A DNA stretch of 64,000 nt from Micromonospora sp. NBC_00421. GTDB taxonomy: Bacteria; Actinomycetota; Actinomycetes; Mycobacteriales; Micromonosporaceae. The notes below the pieces were generated by a model that saw only the letters and a list, made by a program, of their open reading frames with translations, was not told where the DNA came from and made no database searches. Where the stretch lies: NCBI RefSeq assembly GCF_036017915.1, contig NZ_CP107929.1:3290001-3354000 (forward strand). The letters are read 5' to 3'. Every line of letters begins with the position of its first letter. Position 1 is the stretch's first letter. Positions 47,530 to 57,237 of this stretch are shown here, piece by piece. Both the position numbers and the translations under genes were made by a program.

Positions 47530-48452
47530 GCGAGCTCCTCCCCGACGCCCACCCGGACGCCACGCGCCCAGTCGGTCGCCGGCATGGCCTTCTTGCCCGC
47601 CGCGCGCACCTCACCGAGCTGCACCGGCACGGTCGCCGTGCCGGTCAACACGCGGGTCTTCTCCACCAACAGTTCTCCAGCTTTCAGATCGGGGCCGTTG
47701 CCGACCGGGGTCACCGGCCCGAGCTTGACCCGGTCGCCCCGGAAGGTCGTCCACGGGCCGGGGGCCGGGGTGCAGGCGCGGATCCGACGGTCCACCGCGA
47801 AGGCCGGGTCGGTCCAGCGCACCCGGGCGTCCTCCACGGTCAGCTTCGGGGCCAGTGAAACGCCGTCGGCGGGCTGCGGCTCGGCCCGGGCGGTGCCCGC
47901 CTCGATGGCGTCCAGGACGGCCACCAACAGCCCGGCACCGGAGTGGGCGAGGCGTTCCAGCAGGTCGCCGGAGGTGTCGGTGGGGCGGATCTCGTCGGTG
48001 AGCGTGCCGTAGACCGGACCGGTGTCCAGCCCTTGCTCCAGTTGGAAGACGCTGGCCCCGGTGAGCCCGTCGCCGTGCAGCACCGCGTGCTGCACGGGGG
48101 CCGCGCCCCGCCAGGCGGGCAGCAGCGAGAAGTGCAGGTTGATCCAGCCGAACCGGGGGATCTCCAGCGCCGCCGGGGGCACCAGCGCGCCGTACGCGAC
48201 CACCGGCACGCAGTCGGGTGCCAGCGCACCCAGCCGGTCGAGGAACTCCGGCTCCCGAGGGCGGGCCGGGGTGAGCACCTCGACGCCGTGCTCGTCGGCC
48301 CAGGCGCCGACGGGCGAGCGGACCACGCCCCGGCCCCGACCGGCGGGCGCGTCGGGGCGGGTGACCACGGCCACCAGCTCGTGCCCGGAGGCGTGCACGG
48401 CGGCCAGGGCGGGGACGGCGACGGCCGGCGTACCGGCGAAGATCACACGCAT
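47526..48452 (-). CDS. fmt: Methionyl-tRNA formyltransferase
   Basis: Formylates initiator Met-tRNA using 10-formyl-THF. 308 residues: [33 protein letters not shown] (the SLLP and RG-APIQ motifs), [13 protein letters not shown], and a C-terminal OB-like domain (~205-308). Seven nt after def. Confidence 0.96.
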   Translation of the reverse strand: MRVIFAGTPAVAVPALAAVHASGHELVAVVTRPDAPAGRGRGVVRSPVGAWADEHGVEVLTPARPREPEFLDRLGALAPDCVPVVAYGALVPPAALEIPRFGWINLHFSLLPAWRGAAPVQHAVLHGDGLTGASVFQLEQGLDTGPVYGTLTDEIRPTDTSGDLLERLAHSGAGLLVAVLDAIEAGTARAEPQPADGVSLAPKLTVEDARVRWTDPAFAVDRRIRACTPAPGPWTTFRGDRVKLGPVTPVGNGPDLKAGELLVEKTRVLTGTATVPVQLGEVRAAGKKAMPATDWARGVRVGVGEELA

Positions 48453-48459
48453 CGGCCGG

Positions 48460-49020
48460 TCACCGACCCAGACCGAAGGGACTGTTGGCGGCGTGCGGGC
48501 TGACCTTGACCGTGGGCGGGGCGGCGGCGTCGTACCAGTCGGCCTGGCGGATCGCCTTCATCGCCTCCTTGCGCCCGGCCGGGTCCAACCGGTCGAGGAA
48601 GAGCACCCCGTCGAGGTGGTCGGTCTCGTGCTGGACACAGCGGGCCATCAGCCCGGTGCCGACGATCTGCAACGGGTCGCCGTAGCCGTTGAAGCCCTTG
48701 GCGATCACGTTCTGCCGGCGCTTGGTGTCGAAGTAGAGCCCGGGAATCGACAGACAGCCCTCCGGGCCGTCCTGCTCCTCGGTGTCGGGGAACTCCAGCA
48801 CCGGGTTGACCAGGTGGCCGAGCACGTCGTCCACCTCGAAGGTGAAGACCCGCAGACCCACGCCGAGCTGGGGGGCGGCCAGTCCGGCACCGCCGCGGTC
48901 ACGCATCGTGTCGGTGAGGTCGGCGACGAGCCTACGCAGCTCGACGTCGAAGTCGACGACCGGATCGGCCGGCGTGCGCAGCACCGGATCCCCGAACAGA
49001 CGGATGGGCTGGACGGTCAC
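48460..49020 (-). CDS. def: Peptide deformylase
   Basis: Removes the formyl group from nascent chains; 186 residues, metal-dependent. Motif [11 protein letters not shown], motif [10 protein letters not shown], motif [15 protein letters not shown] 49020 has AAGGAG 9 nt upstream; the ATG at 49038 lies before that SD and is unlikely. No convincing gene lies in 49021-49215. Confidence 0.96.
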   Translation of the reverse strand: MTVQPIRLFGDPVLRTPADPVVDFDVELRRLVADLTDTMRDRGGAGLAAPQLGVGLRVFTFEVDDVLGHLVNPVLEFPDTEEQDGPEGCLSIPGLYFDTKRRQNVIAKGFNGYGDPLQIVGTGLMARCVQHETDHLDGVLFLDRLDPAGRKEAMKAIRQADWYDAAAPPTVKVSPHAANSPFGLGR

Positions 49021-49215
49021 GCGGGGTGGCTCCTTCATCGGGACGGCATGGTGCCGTACCAGTCTACGGAGTGTCGAAGGCGGCACCGCCCCGCGTACCG
49101 CGATGCGCCGGAACAGGGCCGCCGTTCCCGGGACTAGGCCGTGCCGCCGGGGACGGCACGCCACCGCCGGGGACGGGTCGCCGCCGGCGGCAGGGTCAGG
49201 CAGCGGGCACCGGGG

Positions 49216-50202
49216 TCAGGCGCTGGCGCCCGGCTCACCGGCCAGCACCGCGTCCCCGCCGAGCAGGGCGTGCGCGGGCAGCGGGAGCCGGGTGCCGTGG
49301 GCGGCCTCCCAGTCGTGGACGAGGCTCGGGCGGACCTGGGCGGCGAAGTAGTCGACCGCGCTCATCCCCCCGACGACCGGTTCGTCCACCTCGGCGACGA
49401 GCTGCGCGGGCACCAGCGGGAAGCCGTTGCGCAGCGCGGCGCTGAGCCGGCGGTGCCCGTCGACGACGAAGAAGTACTCGCCGGTGAAGCCGATCCGCAG
49501 CGGTTCGAGGGCCTCGTCACCTGCCGCCGCCAGCTCGCCGACGAACTCGGACTCCCCCAGCCCGCGCAGGGTGGCGACGTCCTCGGTCGGATAGACCCGG
49601 GCCGGGTCGAGCAGCAGCAGCGGCGGGGCGTCGCGCAGCACGTCGACGCCGAGCCGGCCCTCGTACGCGTCGACGATGTGCGTGATGACCTCCTCGGCGG
49701 AGGCCCGGGTGGTGTCGCAGACCAGGTCGTAGTTGCGCAGTCTGGCCTTGTCGACGCCGTACCGGAGGATGAACCGGTTCCGCTCGCTCTCGCTGCGCTC
49801 GCGCAGCTTGGCCTCCGCCTCGGCCAGCGAGGTGTAGCTCTCGGCCGGGCCGGAGGGGCGCAGCAGCACCCGCCGGGCCGCCTCGGCCGGCTCGGTGATC
49901 ATGTGCACCTTGAGGGCGTCGGTGAAGAAGTGCCAGGCCAGCCGGGAGTCCATCACCAGCGACTCGCCCGAGGCGGCGATGTTCCGCTGGAGCTGGTCGA
50001 CGTAGCCGTCGACAGCCTGGTCCAGCTCGGCGTGCAGGTTGAGCTGGAGCGCGGTCATCTGCCGCTCCTGCGCCATCTGCCGGTAGAGATCACCGACGCT
50101 GACCCGGCGCAGGCCCAGCCGCTTGGCGATCTCGACGGAGACGGTGCTCTTGCCGCTGCCGAGGTCACCGTTGAAGACGATCGACTGACGAACGGTCACC
50201 AC
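49216..50202 (-). CDS. CMP-kinase-like P-loop protein with ParB/sulfiredoxin-like C-terminal segment
   Basis: 328 residues. N-terminal ~190 residues are a cytidylate-kinase-like P-loop fold: P-loop GDLGSGKST at 12-20, RVSVGDLYRQMAQE, and SGESLVMDSRLAWHFF. The C-terminal ~130 residues include DPARVYPTEDV and VVDGHRRLSAALRNGFPLVPAQLV, whose DGHRR (248-252) resembles the ParB/sulfiredoxin DGH-R core. The fusion is not a known cmk layout; true CMP kinase activity is doubtful. GTG 50202 or 50199; the frame is open upstream but not family-like. Function unknown. Confidence 0.7.
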   Translation of the reverse strand: MVTVRQSIVFNGDLGSGKSTVSVEIAKRLGLRRVSVGDLYRQMAQERQMTALQLNLHAELDQAVDGYVDQLQRNIAASGESLVMDSRLAWHFFTDALKVHMITEPAEAARRVLLRPSGPAESYTSLAEAEAKLRERSESERNRFILRYGVDKARLRNYDLVCDTTRASAEEVITHIVDAYEGRLGVDVLRDAPPLLLLDPARVYPTEDVATLRGLGESEFVGELAAAGDEALEPLRIGFTGEYFFVVDGHRRLSAALRNGFPLVPAQLVAEVDEPVVGGMSAVDYFAAQVRPSLVHDWEAAHGTRLPLPAHALLGGDAVLAGEPGASA

Positions 50203-50390
50203 TGGTCCACCCCTGCTCACCGGCTGCTTGACATCATCGATCTGGCGTCGGCCCGACGCGTTCCCGTCTTCGTCGCGCCATCCGTGCGCCCGGGTATGAC
50301 GGGCGATGCTATCACGCAGGCCTCCCGCGCCCGCCGTACCCGGGGTGCGACGGCGGGCTGGCCAGGGGCTCGACCGAACTGACTGGCGAC

Positions 50391-52349
50391 TCAGAAAAGG
50401 CTCAGCGGATCGACCTGGAGGCGGACCGGTTCGGCGGCCCGGCGGGCGCTGCGTACCCCGGCGGCGGTGTGCAGCGCCTCGGCCAGCGCGGCGGCCCGGG
50501 ACCGGGGCACCCGGACCAGCATGCGCTCCCGGTCCTGGTCGGCGGGGACCGGGCCGAGCACCTCCGCCCCGTCGGGCAGCCGGGCCTGCGCCAGCAGGTC
50601 GGCCACCGCCTCCGCGCCGCCGGTGACGCTTGCCATCTTCACCGCCGGCGGGAAACCCAGCTCCCGCCGCTCGGCCAACTCCCGGGCGGCGAACCAGCCC
50701 GGATCCCAGCGCAGCAGCGCCTGCACCGGGGCCAGCGCGCCGTCGGCGACCACCACCACCTTCCCACCGGCCGAGGCGGGTCTGGCCAGGGCCGCGGCGG
50801 AGAGCCACCGCCGCAGGGTCTCCTCGCCGGCCCGCAGGTCGGCCCGGGTGAGCAACGCCCAGGAGTCCAGCAGCAGCACCGCGCCGTAGCCACCCTCGGC
50901 CACCGGTTCGGCGCCGGGGGTGGCGATGACCAGTCCGGCGCCGGCCGGGACGTCGGCCAGCACCTCGTCGCGGCCCGAGGTGCGCACCGGCACCCCCGGG
51001 AAGGCCCGACCCAGCTCCTCGGCGGTTCGTCGGGCACCGGTGACCGCCGCCCGCAGCCGCCGCCCACCGCACTGCGGGCAGGCGTACGCGGCGGTGACCC
51101 GGCCGCACCAGCGGCAGGCCGGCGGGGCGTCGGCGGCGCGCAGCGCCAGCGGGCCGGCGCAGTGCGGGCAGCGGGCCGGGGTCCGGCAGTCGGCGCAGGA
51201 GACCGAGGGCAGGTAGCCCCGGCGGGGCACCTGGACCAGCACCGGAGCGTCCGTACGCAGGGTGTCCCGGGCGGTGGTCCAGGCCAGGCTGGGCAGCCGG
51301 GCCGTCGCCGCCCCCGGATCGCGGGCCAGTTGCGGGTCGTCCCCGGTCGGGGCGATGGCCGGGGTACGCGCCCGCAGGGTCGCCCGCTCCGCGACCACCT
51401 CGCGGGCCCACCCGGTCTCCACCAGCAACTGCCCCTCGGCGGTCCGGGTCCAGCCACCGACCAGGGCGGCGGCCTCGGCGAGCCGGGCCCGGGTGAGCAG
51501 CACCTCGCGGGCGTGCGGGTAGGGCGCACGCGGCTCGGCGTGCAGGTCGTCCCCGTCGTCCCAGATCGCCACCAGACCGAGCCGGTCCATCGGGGCGAAC
51601 ATGGCGGCCCGGGTGCCGATCACCACCGGAACCTCGCCCCGCCGGGCGGCCAGGAAGGCGCGGTAACGACGGGCCGGGCCGAGCGCGGCGGAGAGGGTCA
51701 CGTGCCGACCCGGGCCGAGCAACGCGGTCAGCGCCGCGTCGAGGCGGTCGAGGTCCCGGGCGTCGGCCACCACCACCACCGCACCCCGACCACCGGCGAC
51801 GGCGGCGGCGACCGCGTCGGCGTACCGGGCCGCCCAGTCCTCCCCGGCCAGCGCCGACCAGACCGCCCGGGGTGCCCGCCCGTCGGCGAGCGCCGACAGG
51901 TAGGCCGGCCCGGCGGGGTAGTCCCGCCACCCGCGCGGGTCGACCGCGGCCCGGCCCGGGGGCACCGCCGCACCACCGCCCGGAGCGGTGGCAGCCGGAG
52001 CGGTGGCAGCCGGATCAGGGGTAGTGCGGGGTTCCTTCTCGACCCGGGCGTGTCGGGGCGGGACGGCCAGCCGGAGCACGTCGGCCAGGCTGCCGGCGTA
52101 CCGGTCGGCGACCGCCCGGGCCAGCCGGGCCACCTCGGGGGCCAGCACCGGCTCCGCGGAGACCACCTTCTCCAGGTACGCGAGCCTGCCGCCGTGCGCC
52201 GAGGCGTCGACACGTTCCAGCAGCCAGCCGTCGACCAGTTGGCCGGCGAAGCGGACCTTGACCCGCACCCCGGGGACCGCGTCGGCGGCCAGGCCGGCGG
52301 GGACCAGGTAGTCGAAGGGCCGGTCGAGGTGCGGCAGCGGGACGTCCAC
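50391..52349 (-). CDS. priA: PriA-like replication restart protein lacking ATPase motifs
   Basis: 652 residues from the first standard start (GTG 52349). N-terminal DNA-binding part (VPLPHLDRPFDYLVP), a degenerate helicase core (VVIGTRAAMFAP is kept, but Walker A is replaced by ALAGEDWAARY and the DEAH box by WDDGDD), and the zinc-binding region with eight cysteines (CADC, CPHC, CRWC, CPQC). Actinobacterial PriA proteins commonly lack the helicase motifs, so it may act as a loader or scaffold. The frame continues upstream with family-like residues (PVARV) to a CTG at 52412 overlapping the metK stop; the real start is probably there. Confidence 0.88.
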   Translation of the reverse strand: MDVPLPHLDRPFDYLVPAGLAADAVPGVRVKVRFAGQLVDGWLLERVDASAHGGRLAYLEKVVSAEPVLAPEVARLARAVADRYAGSLADVLRLAVPPRHARVEKEPRTTPDPAATAPAATAPGGGAAVPPGRAAVDPRGWRDYPAGPAYLSALADGRAPRAVWSALAGEDWAARYADAVAAAVAGGRGAVVVVADARDLDRLDAALTALLGPGRHVTLSAALGPARRYRAFLAARRGEVPVVIGTRAAMFAPMDRLGLVAIWDDGDDLHAEPRAPYPHAREVLLTRARLAEAAALVGGWTRTAEGQLLVETGWAREVVAERATLRARTPAIAPTGDDPQLARDPGAATARLPSLAWTTARDTLRTDAPVLVQVPRRGYLPSVSCADCRTPARCPHCAGPLALRAADAPPACRWCGRVTAAYACPQCGGRRLRAAVTGARRTAEELGRAFPGVPVRTSGRDEVLADVPAGAGLVIATPGAEPVAEGGYGAVLLLDSWALLTRADLRAGEETLRRWLSAAALARPASAGGKVVVVADGALAPVQALLRWDPGWFAARELAERRELGFPPAVKMASVTGGAEAVADLLAQARLPDGAEVLGPVPADQDRERMLVRVPRSRAAALAEALHTAAGVRSARRAAEPVRLQVDPLSLF

Positions 52350-52408
52350 ACAAACCCGAGCGACCGGCGACCCTTCCGCGGGTCGCCGGTCGCTGGGCGT
52401 GGTGCCGG

Positions 52409-53602
<1,194 letters not shown>

Positions 53603-53619
53603 GGCACTCCTAAGCTCTT

Positions 53620-53649
53620 AAGATAATCGTTCCGCAGCAGTCTAGTCAC
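53620..53649 (-). promoter_or_regulatory. metK promoter candidate
   Basis: On the minus strand: -35 GTGACT (53644-53649), 18-bp spacer, -10 TATCTT (53620-53625), 17 bp before the metK start. Weak -35. Confidence 0.4.
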
Positions 53650-53691
53650 CCTCGCGTACCGCTCACGACCGGGCGAGTCGGCATCCACCGT

Positions 53692-54900
53692 TCAGGACCG
53701 GTTCGCCCACCGGGCGAGCACGAGGTCCCAGACACGGTCGGCCAGGTCCTCCTTGGCCTGCTCGGGCAGCCGGTGCACGGCACCGTCGGTGCCGATCACG
53801 GTGGCCGCGTTGGTCTCGGCACCGAAGACCTTGTCGACGCCGACCTCGTTGACGACGACGAGGTCAGCCCGTTTCCGGGCGAGTTTGGCCCGGCCGTTGG
53901 CCTCGGCGTCGCCGGTCTCGGCGGCGAACACCACCAGCACCTGCTCCGGACGGCGGTGTCGGCCCAACTCGGCGGCGATGTCCGGGTTGGTGACGAGGGC
54001 GATGGTCGGCGCACTGCCGTCGTCCGACTTCTTGATCTTGCCAGTCGCGTAGGTCGCCGGTCGGAAGTCCGACGGTGCCGCCGCCATCACCACCGCGTCG
54101 GCATCGGCGGCGGCGGCCAGGGTCGCCGTGCGCAGCTCCTCGGTGGTGCCCACCCGGACCAGGTCGGCCCCGGCCGGGTCGGCCAGCGACACGTTGGCGG
54201 CGATCAGGGTGACCCGGGCACCGCGGGCGACGGCCGCGCGGGCGAACGCGTAACCCTGTTTACCGGAGGAGCGGTTGCCGAGGAACCGGACCGGGTCGAG
54301 GGGTTCCCGGGTGCCGCCGGCGGTGACCACCAGATGTCGACCCGCGAGGTCGGCGGGGGCGTCGACGCCCCGGGCGAGGGCCCGACGGGCGACCGCGAAG
54401 ATCTCGGCCGGGTCGGGCAGCCGACCCTTGCCGCTGTCGGCGCCGGTGAGCCGGCCGACGGCGGGTTCGATCACCCGGACGCCCCTGGCCCGCAGGGTGG
54501 CCACGTTGGCGACGGTGGCCGGGTGCTCCCACATCTCGGTGTGCATCGCCGGCGCGAGCACCACCGGGCAGCGGGCGGTGAGCAGGGTGTTGGTGAGCAG
54601 GTCGTCGGCGAGTCCGTGGGCGGCCCGGGCGAGCAGGTCGGCCGTGGCCGGCGCTACCACCACCAGGTCGGCCCGCTGGCCGAGCCGGACGTGCGGGACC
54701 TCGTGGACCTCGGACCAGACGTCGTCGGCGACCGGCTGCCCGGACAGCGCCGCCCAGGTCGGCGCCCCGACGAAGCGGAGCGCCGACGCGGTCGGCACGA
54801 CCCGGACCCGGTGGCCCGACTCGGTAAGGAGTCGCAGCAGCTCACACGCCTTGTAGGCGGCGATGCCACCGCCGACTCCGAGCACGATCTCGGCGGACAT
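53692..54900 (-). CDS. coaBC: Bifunctional phosphopantothenoylcysteine decarboxylase/synthase
   Basis: Coenzyme A synthesis, 402 residues. CoaC flavoprotein domain (~1-180): GVGGGIAAYKACELL, VAPATADLLAR, LAPAMHTEMW. CoaB domain (~188-402): VTAGGTREPLDPVRFLGNRSSGKQG split at 190-215, and AAPSDFRPATYATGKIKK. ATG 54900, 14 nt after rpoZ. Confidence 0.96.
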   Translation of the reverse strand: MSAEIVLGVGGGIAAYKACELLRLLTESGHRVRVVPTASALRFVGAPTWAALSGQPVADDVWSEVHEVPHVRLGQRADLVVVAPATADLLARAAHGLADDLLTNTLLTARCPVVLAPAMHTEMWEHPATVANVATLRARGVRVIEPAVGRLTGADSGKGRLPDPAEIFAVARRALARGVDAPADLAGRHLVVTAGGTREPLDPVRFLGNRSSGKQGYAFARAAVARGARVTLIAANVSLADPAGADLVRVGTTEELRTATLAAAADADAVVMAAAPSDFRPATYATGKIKKSDDGSAPTIALVTNPDIAAELGRHRRPEQVLVVFAAETGDAEANGRAKLARKRADLVVVNEVGVDKVFGAETNAATVIGTDGAVHRLPEQAKEDLADRVWDLVLARWANRS

Positions 54901-54914
54901 CGGGGTACGGGGGA

Positions 54915-55178
54915 TTACGGCTGGTCGGTCGGCTCGGCGGTGAGCAGGCCCGCGTTGATCTCGCGCATGGCGATGGAGAGCGGCTTCTCCTGCGGGGTGG
55001 TCTCCACGAGTGGGCCGACGTACTCGAGCAGGCCCTCACCGAGCTGGCTGTAGTAGGCGTTGACCTGACGGGCGCGCTTGGCGGCGAAGATCACCAGCGC
55101 GTACTTCGAGGTGGTCTTCTCGAGCAGCTCGTCGATCGGCGGGTTGGTGATGCCCTCGGGGTTGGCGATGGATCCCAC
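54915..55178 (-). CDS. rpoZ: RNA polymerase omega subunit
   Basis: 87 residues: [31 protein letters not shown] split around residue 30, then the actinobacterial C-terminus [14 protein letters not shown]. Assists RNA polymerase assembly. Standard position between coaBC and gmk. Confidence 0.95.
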   Translation of the reverse strand: MGSIANPEGITNPPIDELLEKTTSKYALVIFAAKRARQVNAYYSQLGEGLLEYVGPLVETTPQEKPLSIAMREINAGLLTAEPTDQP

Positions 55179-55234
55179 GAAATACCTCTACGTCTGAAGG
55201 TGTCCGCGCGAGCGCAGCTGGTCGCTCGAACATG

Positions 55235-55297
55235 GTCTGCGGTCGGACGGGTCTGCGGTCGGACGGATCTGCGGTCGGACGGATCTGCGGTCGGACG
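55235..55297. repeat. 16-bp tandem repeat upstream of rpoZ
   Basis: Four units of GTCTGCGGTCGGACGG (last two begin with A, the last ends in C) at 55235, 55251, 55267 and 55283, between gmk and rpoZ. Each contains a TCCG/CGGA half-symmetry, and the array lies ~60 bp before the rpoZ start. Confidence 0.9.
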
Positions 55298-55306
55298 CAA
55301 GCCAGA

Positions 55307-55807
55307 TTAGGACGAACCGAGCAAGCTTACCAGCTCAGCGGCGGCGCGCTCGGTGCGGTCGTGGTGCACGGTGCGCTCGGCGAGGATCGCCAGGGCCGGG
55401 GCCGGATGGTGTCCCGGCGGCGTCAGCAGCACCAGGCGGGCCTGCGGCAGGGCCGCGTGGACGGCGAGCGCGCCGGGCAGGTCCAGCGGGAGCAGCACCG
55501 GCCGCCCCCGCGCCAGTCGGTCGGTCACCGGGGCGCGCGGGGTGCCCCGGCGGTACGGGCCGGCCCGGGACCACTCGAGAAGCTCGCCCGCGGCAATCAT
55601 CCGATCGAACTCGGCCGGCTCCCGAAAGAGCCGGTCGACGCCGTCGGACTCGCCCTGGCGACGCGGCCGGGTGGTCACCGGAACCGGCACCCACACGGAC
55701 GGAGAACGCGCCCGGACCGCGTCGACCACACCGCCCCGACCGGCACCCGAAGGTCCGGTCAGGACGGTGAGCCGCGCCGCCGGGCACGCCTCGCCATCCG
55801 TGCTCAC
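55307..55807 (-). CDS. Degenerate guanylate-kinase-like protein
   Basis: 166 residues at the normal gmk locus. The GMP-kinase outline is kept (LTVLTGPSGAGRGG, PVTTRPRRQGESDGVDRLF, MIAAGELLEWSRAG, GRPVLLPLDLPGALAVH), but the P-loop lysine is Arg24 (GAGRGG for GxGKS/T), and the C-terminal part with the conserved RR-x-G lid is shortened: the family is ~190-205 residues. Catalysis is unlikely; a nucleotide-binding or regulatory role, or decay, are alternatives. ATG or GTG at 55807. Confidence 0.75.
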   Translation of the reverse strand: MSTDGEACPAARLTVLTGPSGAGRGGVVDAVRARSPSVWVPVPVTTRPRRQGESDGVDRLFREPAEFDRMIAAGELLEWSRAGPYRRGTPRAPVTDRLARGRPVLLPLDLPGALAVHAALPQARLVLLTPPGHHPAPALAILAERTVHHDRTERAAAELVSLLGSS

Positions 55808-55832
55808 CGCTTGTTTCTACCTGCTGCGGCGG

Positions 55833-56150
55833 TCAGTTGGCGGCGAACTCTCCAAGCAGCGCCTTACGCTGCTGCTCGCCCAGACCACGCAGGCGGCGGC
55901 TGTCGGCGATCTTGAGCTTCTCCATGATCTGGGTGGCCCGGATCTTGCCGATACCCGGCATCGCCTGCAGCACGGCCGACACCTTGAGCTTGCCGACGAC
56001 GTCGTCGGACTCGGCTCGCGCAAGGACGGCGGCCAGGGTGGTCTTGCCCTGCTTGAGCTGCTCCTTCAGCTCAGCACGGGCCTTGCGGATCTCCGCGGCC
56101 TTTTCCAGCGCGGCAGCGCGCTGCTCGGGGGTCAGTGACGGGAGCGGCAC
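55833..56150 (-). CDS. mihF: Actinobacterial integration host factor
   Basis: A 105-residue nucleoid protein that binds DNA non-specifically. Family sequence: LTPEQRAAALEKAAEIRKAR, then KVSAVLQAMPGIGKIRATQIM with the helix-hairpin-helix, and the RRLRGLGEQQRKALL end. GTG start at 56150. Confidence 0.95.
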   Translation of the reverse strand: MPLPSLTPEQRAAALEKAAEIRKARAELKEQLKQGKTTLAAVLARAESDDVVGKLKVSAVLQAMPGIGKIRATQIMEKLKIADSRRLRGLGEQQRKALLGEFAAN

Positions 56151-56253
56151 CAGTTCTCCTCAGGTCCCTATCGCGACGGGCGGAACGCACCGTCGCTCTG
56201 TGAAACGTGGTGTCGCTGAAAACCAAAGGGGTCCGTGGTTCCCAGCGCGGGGA

Positions 56254-56282
56254 AAACTAGCGTTCGGCGGAGCTTTCGGCAA
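56254..56282 (-). promoter_or_regulatory. mihF promoter candidate
   Basis: On the minus strand: -35 TTGCCG (56277-56282), 17-bp spacer, -10 TAGTTT (56254-56259), ~100 bp before mihF. Confidence 0.5.
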
Positions 56283-56320
56283 CGTGGACGCGCGATGATC
56301 AACGTAAAGTGACCGAGCCG

Positions 56321-57163
56321 TCAGTCAGTTTCGGCAGCCAGAATGTGCCGGCAGTCGGCCGCCACACGGTCCGCCGCGGCGCGCAGCGCGTCGGCGTCGG
56401 GGCCCGCGTCGAGCACCTCCCGGGAGTACGACGGCAGCACTGCGGAGAGGCTCGAACCGAACACGATCGGTAGATCCGTCGCCGTCGCGCCCTGCGCGCC
56501 GAGCCCCGGAGCGAGCAGCGGGCCATTGACCCGGGACAGGTCGTGGCCGGTGTCGCCGATGGTCGCGCCGACCACCAATCCGAAGCTGCCGAGCGGCTCC
56601 GCACCCCTGTTGAGCTGCGAAATCTCATCGATAACAAGCTGTGCGACGGTACGCCCACCGGAGGTGACCGCACGCTGCACCTCGGCTCCTTCGGGGTTCG
56701 AGGTGAGCGCTAACACGAACACTCCACCGCCGTGCGCGGCGGCAGACTCGAACATCGGGGCCAGCGAACCTACTCCCAGGTAGGGGCTCGCGGTGACGGC
56801 GTCGACATACAGCGGGCTGGATGGATCAAGGTACGCGGAGGCGTACGCCGCGACCGTCGAACCGATGTCGCCGCGCTTGACGTCGAGAAGAACGAGCGCG
56901 CCAGCCTCGCGTAACTGTCGGATAGTTGACTCAAGAATCCCCACTCCCCGGCTCCCGAATCGCTCGAAGAAGGCCGACTGGGGCTTGATCACCGCAACCC
57001 GGTCACCGAGCGCTTCCGCGACGGTCCGGGCGAACCGCTCCAAGCCGCTGACGTCGTCCGGCAGACCCCAGCGGGCCAGCAGTCCGGGGTGCGGGTCGAT
57101 GCCCACGCAGAGCGGCCCACGCTCCGCCACCGCGCGGTGCAGTCGGGTTCCGAAGGTCTCCAT
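56321..57163 (-). CDS. pyrF: Orotidine 5'-phosphate decarboxylase, type 2
   Basis: Last step of UMP synthesis, 280 residues of the mycobacterial-type enzyme. Catalytic LLDVKRGDIGST, substrate-binding LCVGIDPH and VIKPQSAFFE, phosphate loop APGLGAQG. ATG 57163 with AGGAG 7 nt upstream. 74 nt downstream of bioA. Confidence 0.95.
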   Translation of the reverse strand: METFGTRLHRAVAERGPLCVGIDPHPGLLARWGLPDDVSGLERFARTVAEALGDRVAVIKPQSAFFERFGSRGVGILESTIRQLREAGALVLLDVKRGDIGSTVAAYASAYLDPSSPLYVDAVTASPYLGVGSLAPMFESAAAHGGGVFVLALTSNPEGAEVQRAVTSGGRTVAQLVIDEISQLNRGAEPLGSFGLVVGATIGDTGHDLSRVNGPLLAPGLGAQGATATDLPIVFGSSLSAVLPSYSREVLDAGPDADALRAAADRVAADCRHILAAETD

Positions 57164-57237
57164 AGATGCTCCTGTTCTCGTCTCCACCGACCGTGGCGGC
57201 GGTCGCCACCCCGGTCCGCTCCCTCCCCCGCCCGGCA

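Noticed and set aside
50203..51930. Extension of the CMP-kinase-like protein to a 904-residue fusion with the priA region
   Set aside because: The extension is a priA shadow in another frame, with Gly/Arg-rich low complexity; the P-loop start at 50202 fits family layout.
53603..53691. SAM riboswitch upstream of metK
   Set aside because: Only 89 nt are available and I see none of the SAM-I or SAM-II/IV core blocks; a plain promoter is the better reading.
55235..55297. CRISPR or attachment site
   Set aside because: Units are only 16 bp, contiguous, and no integrase or tRNA gene lies nearby.
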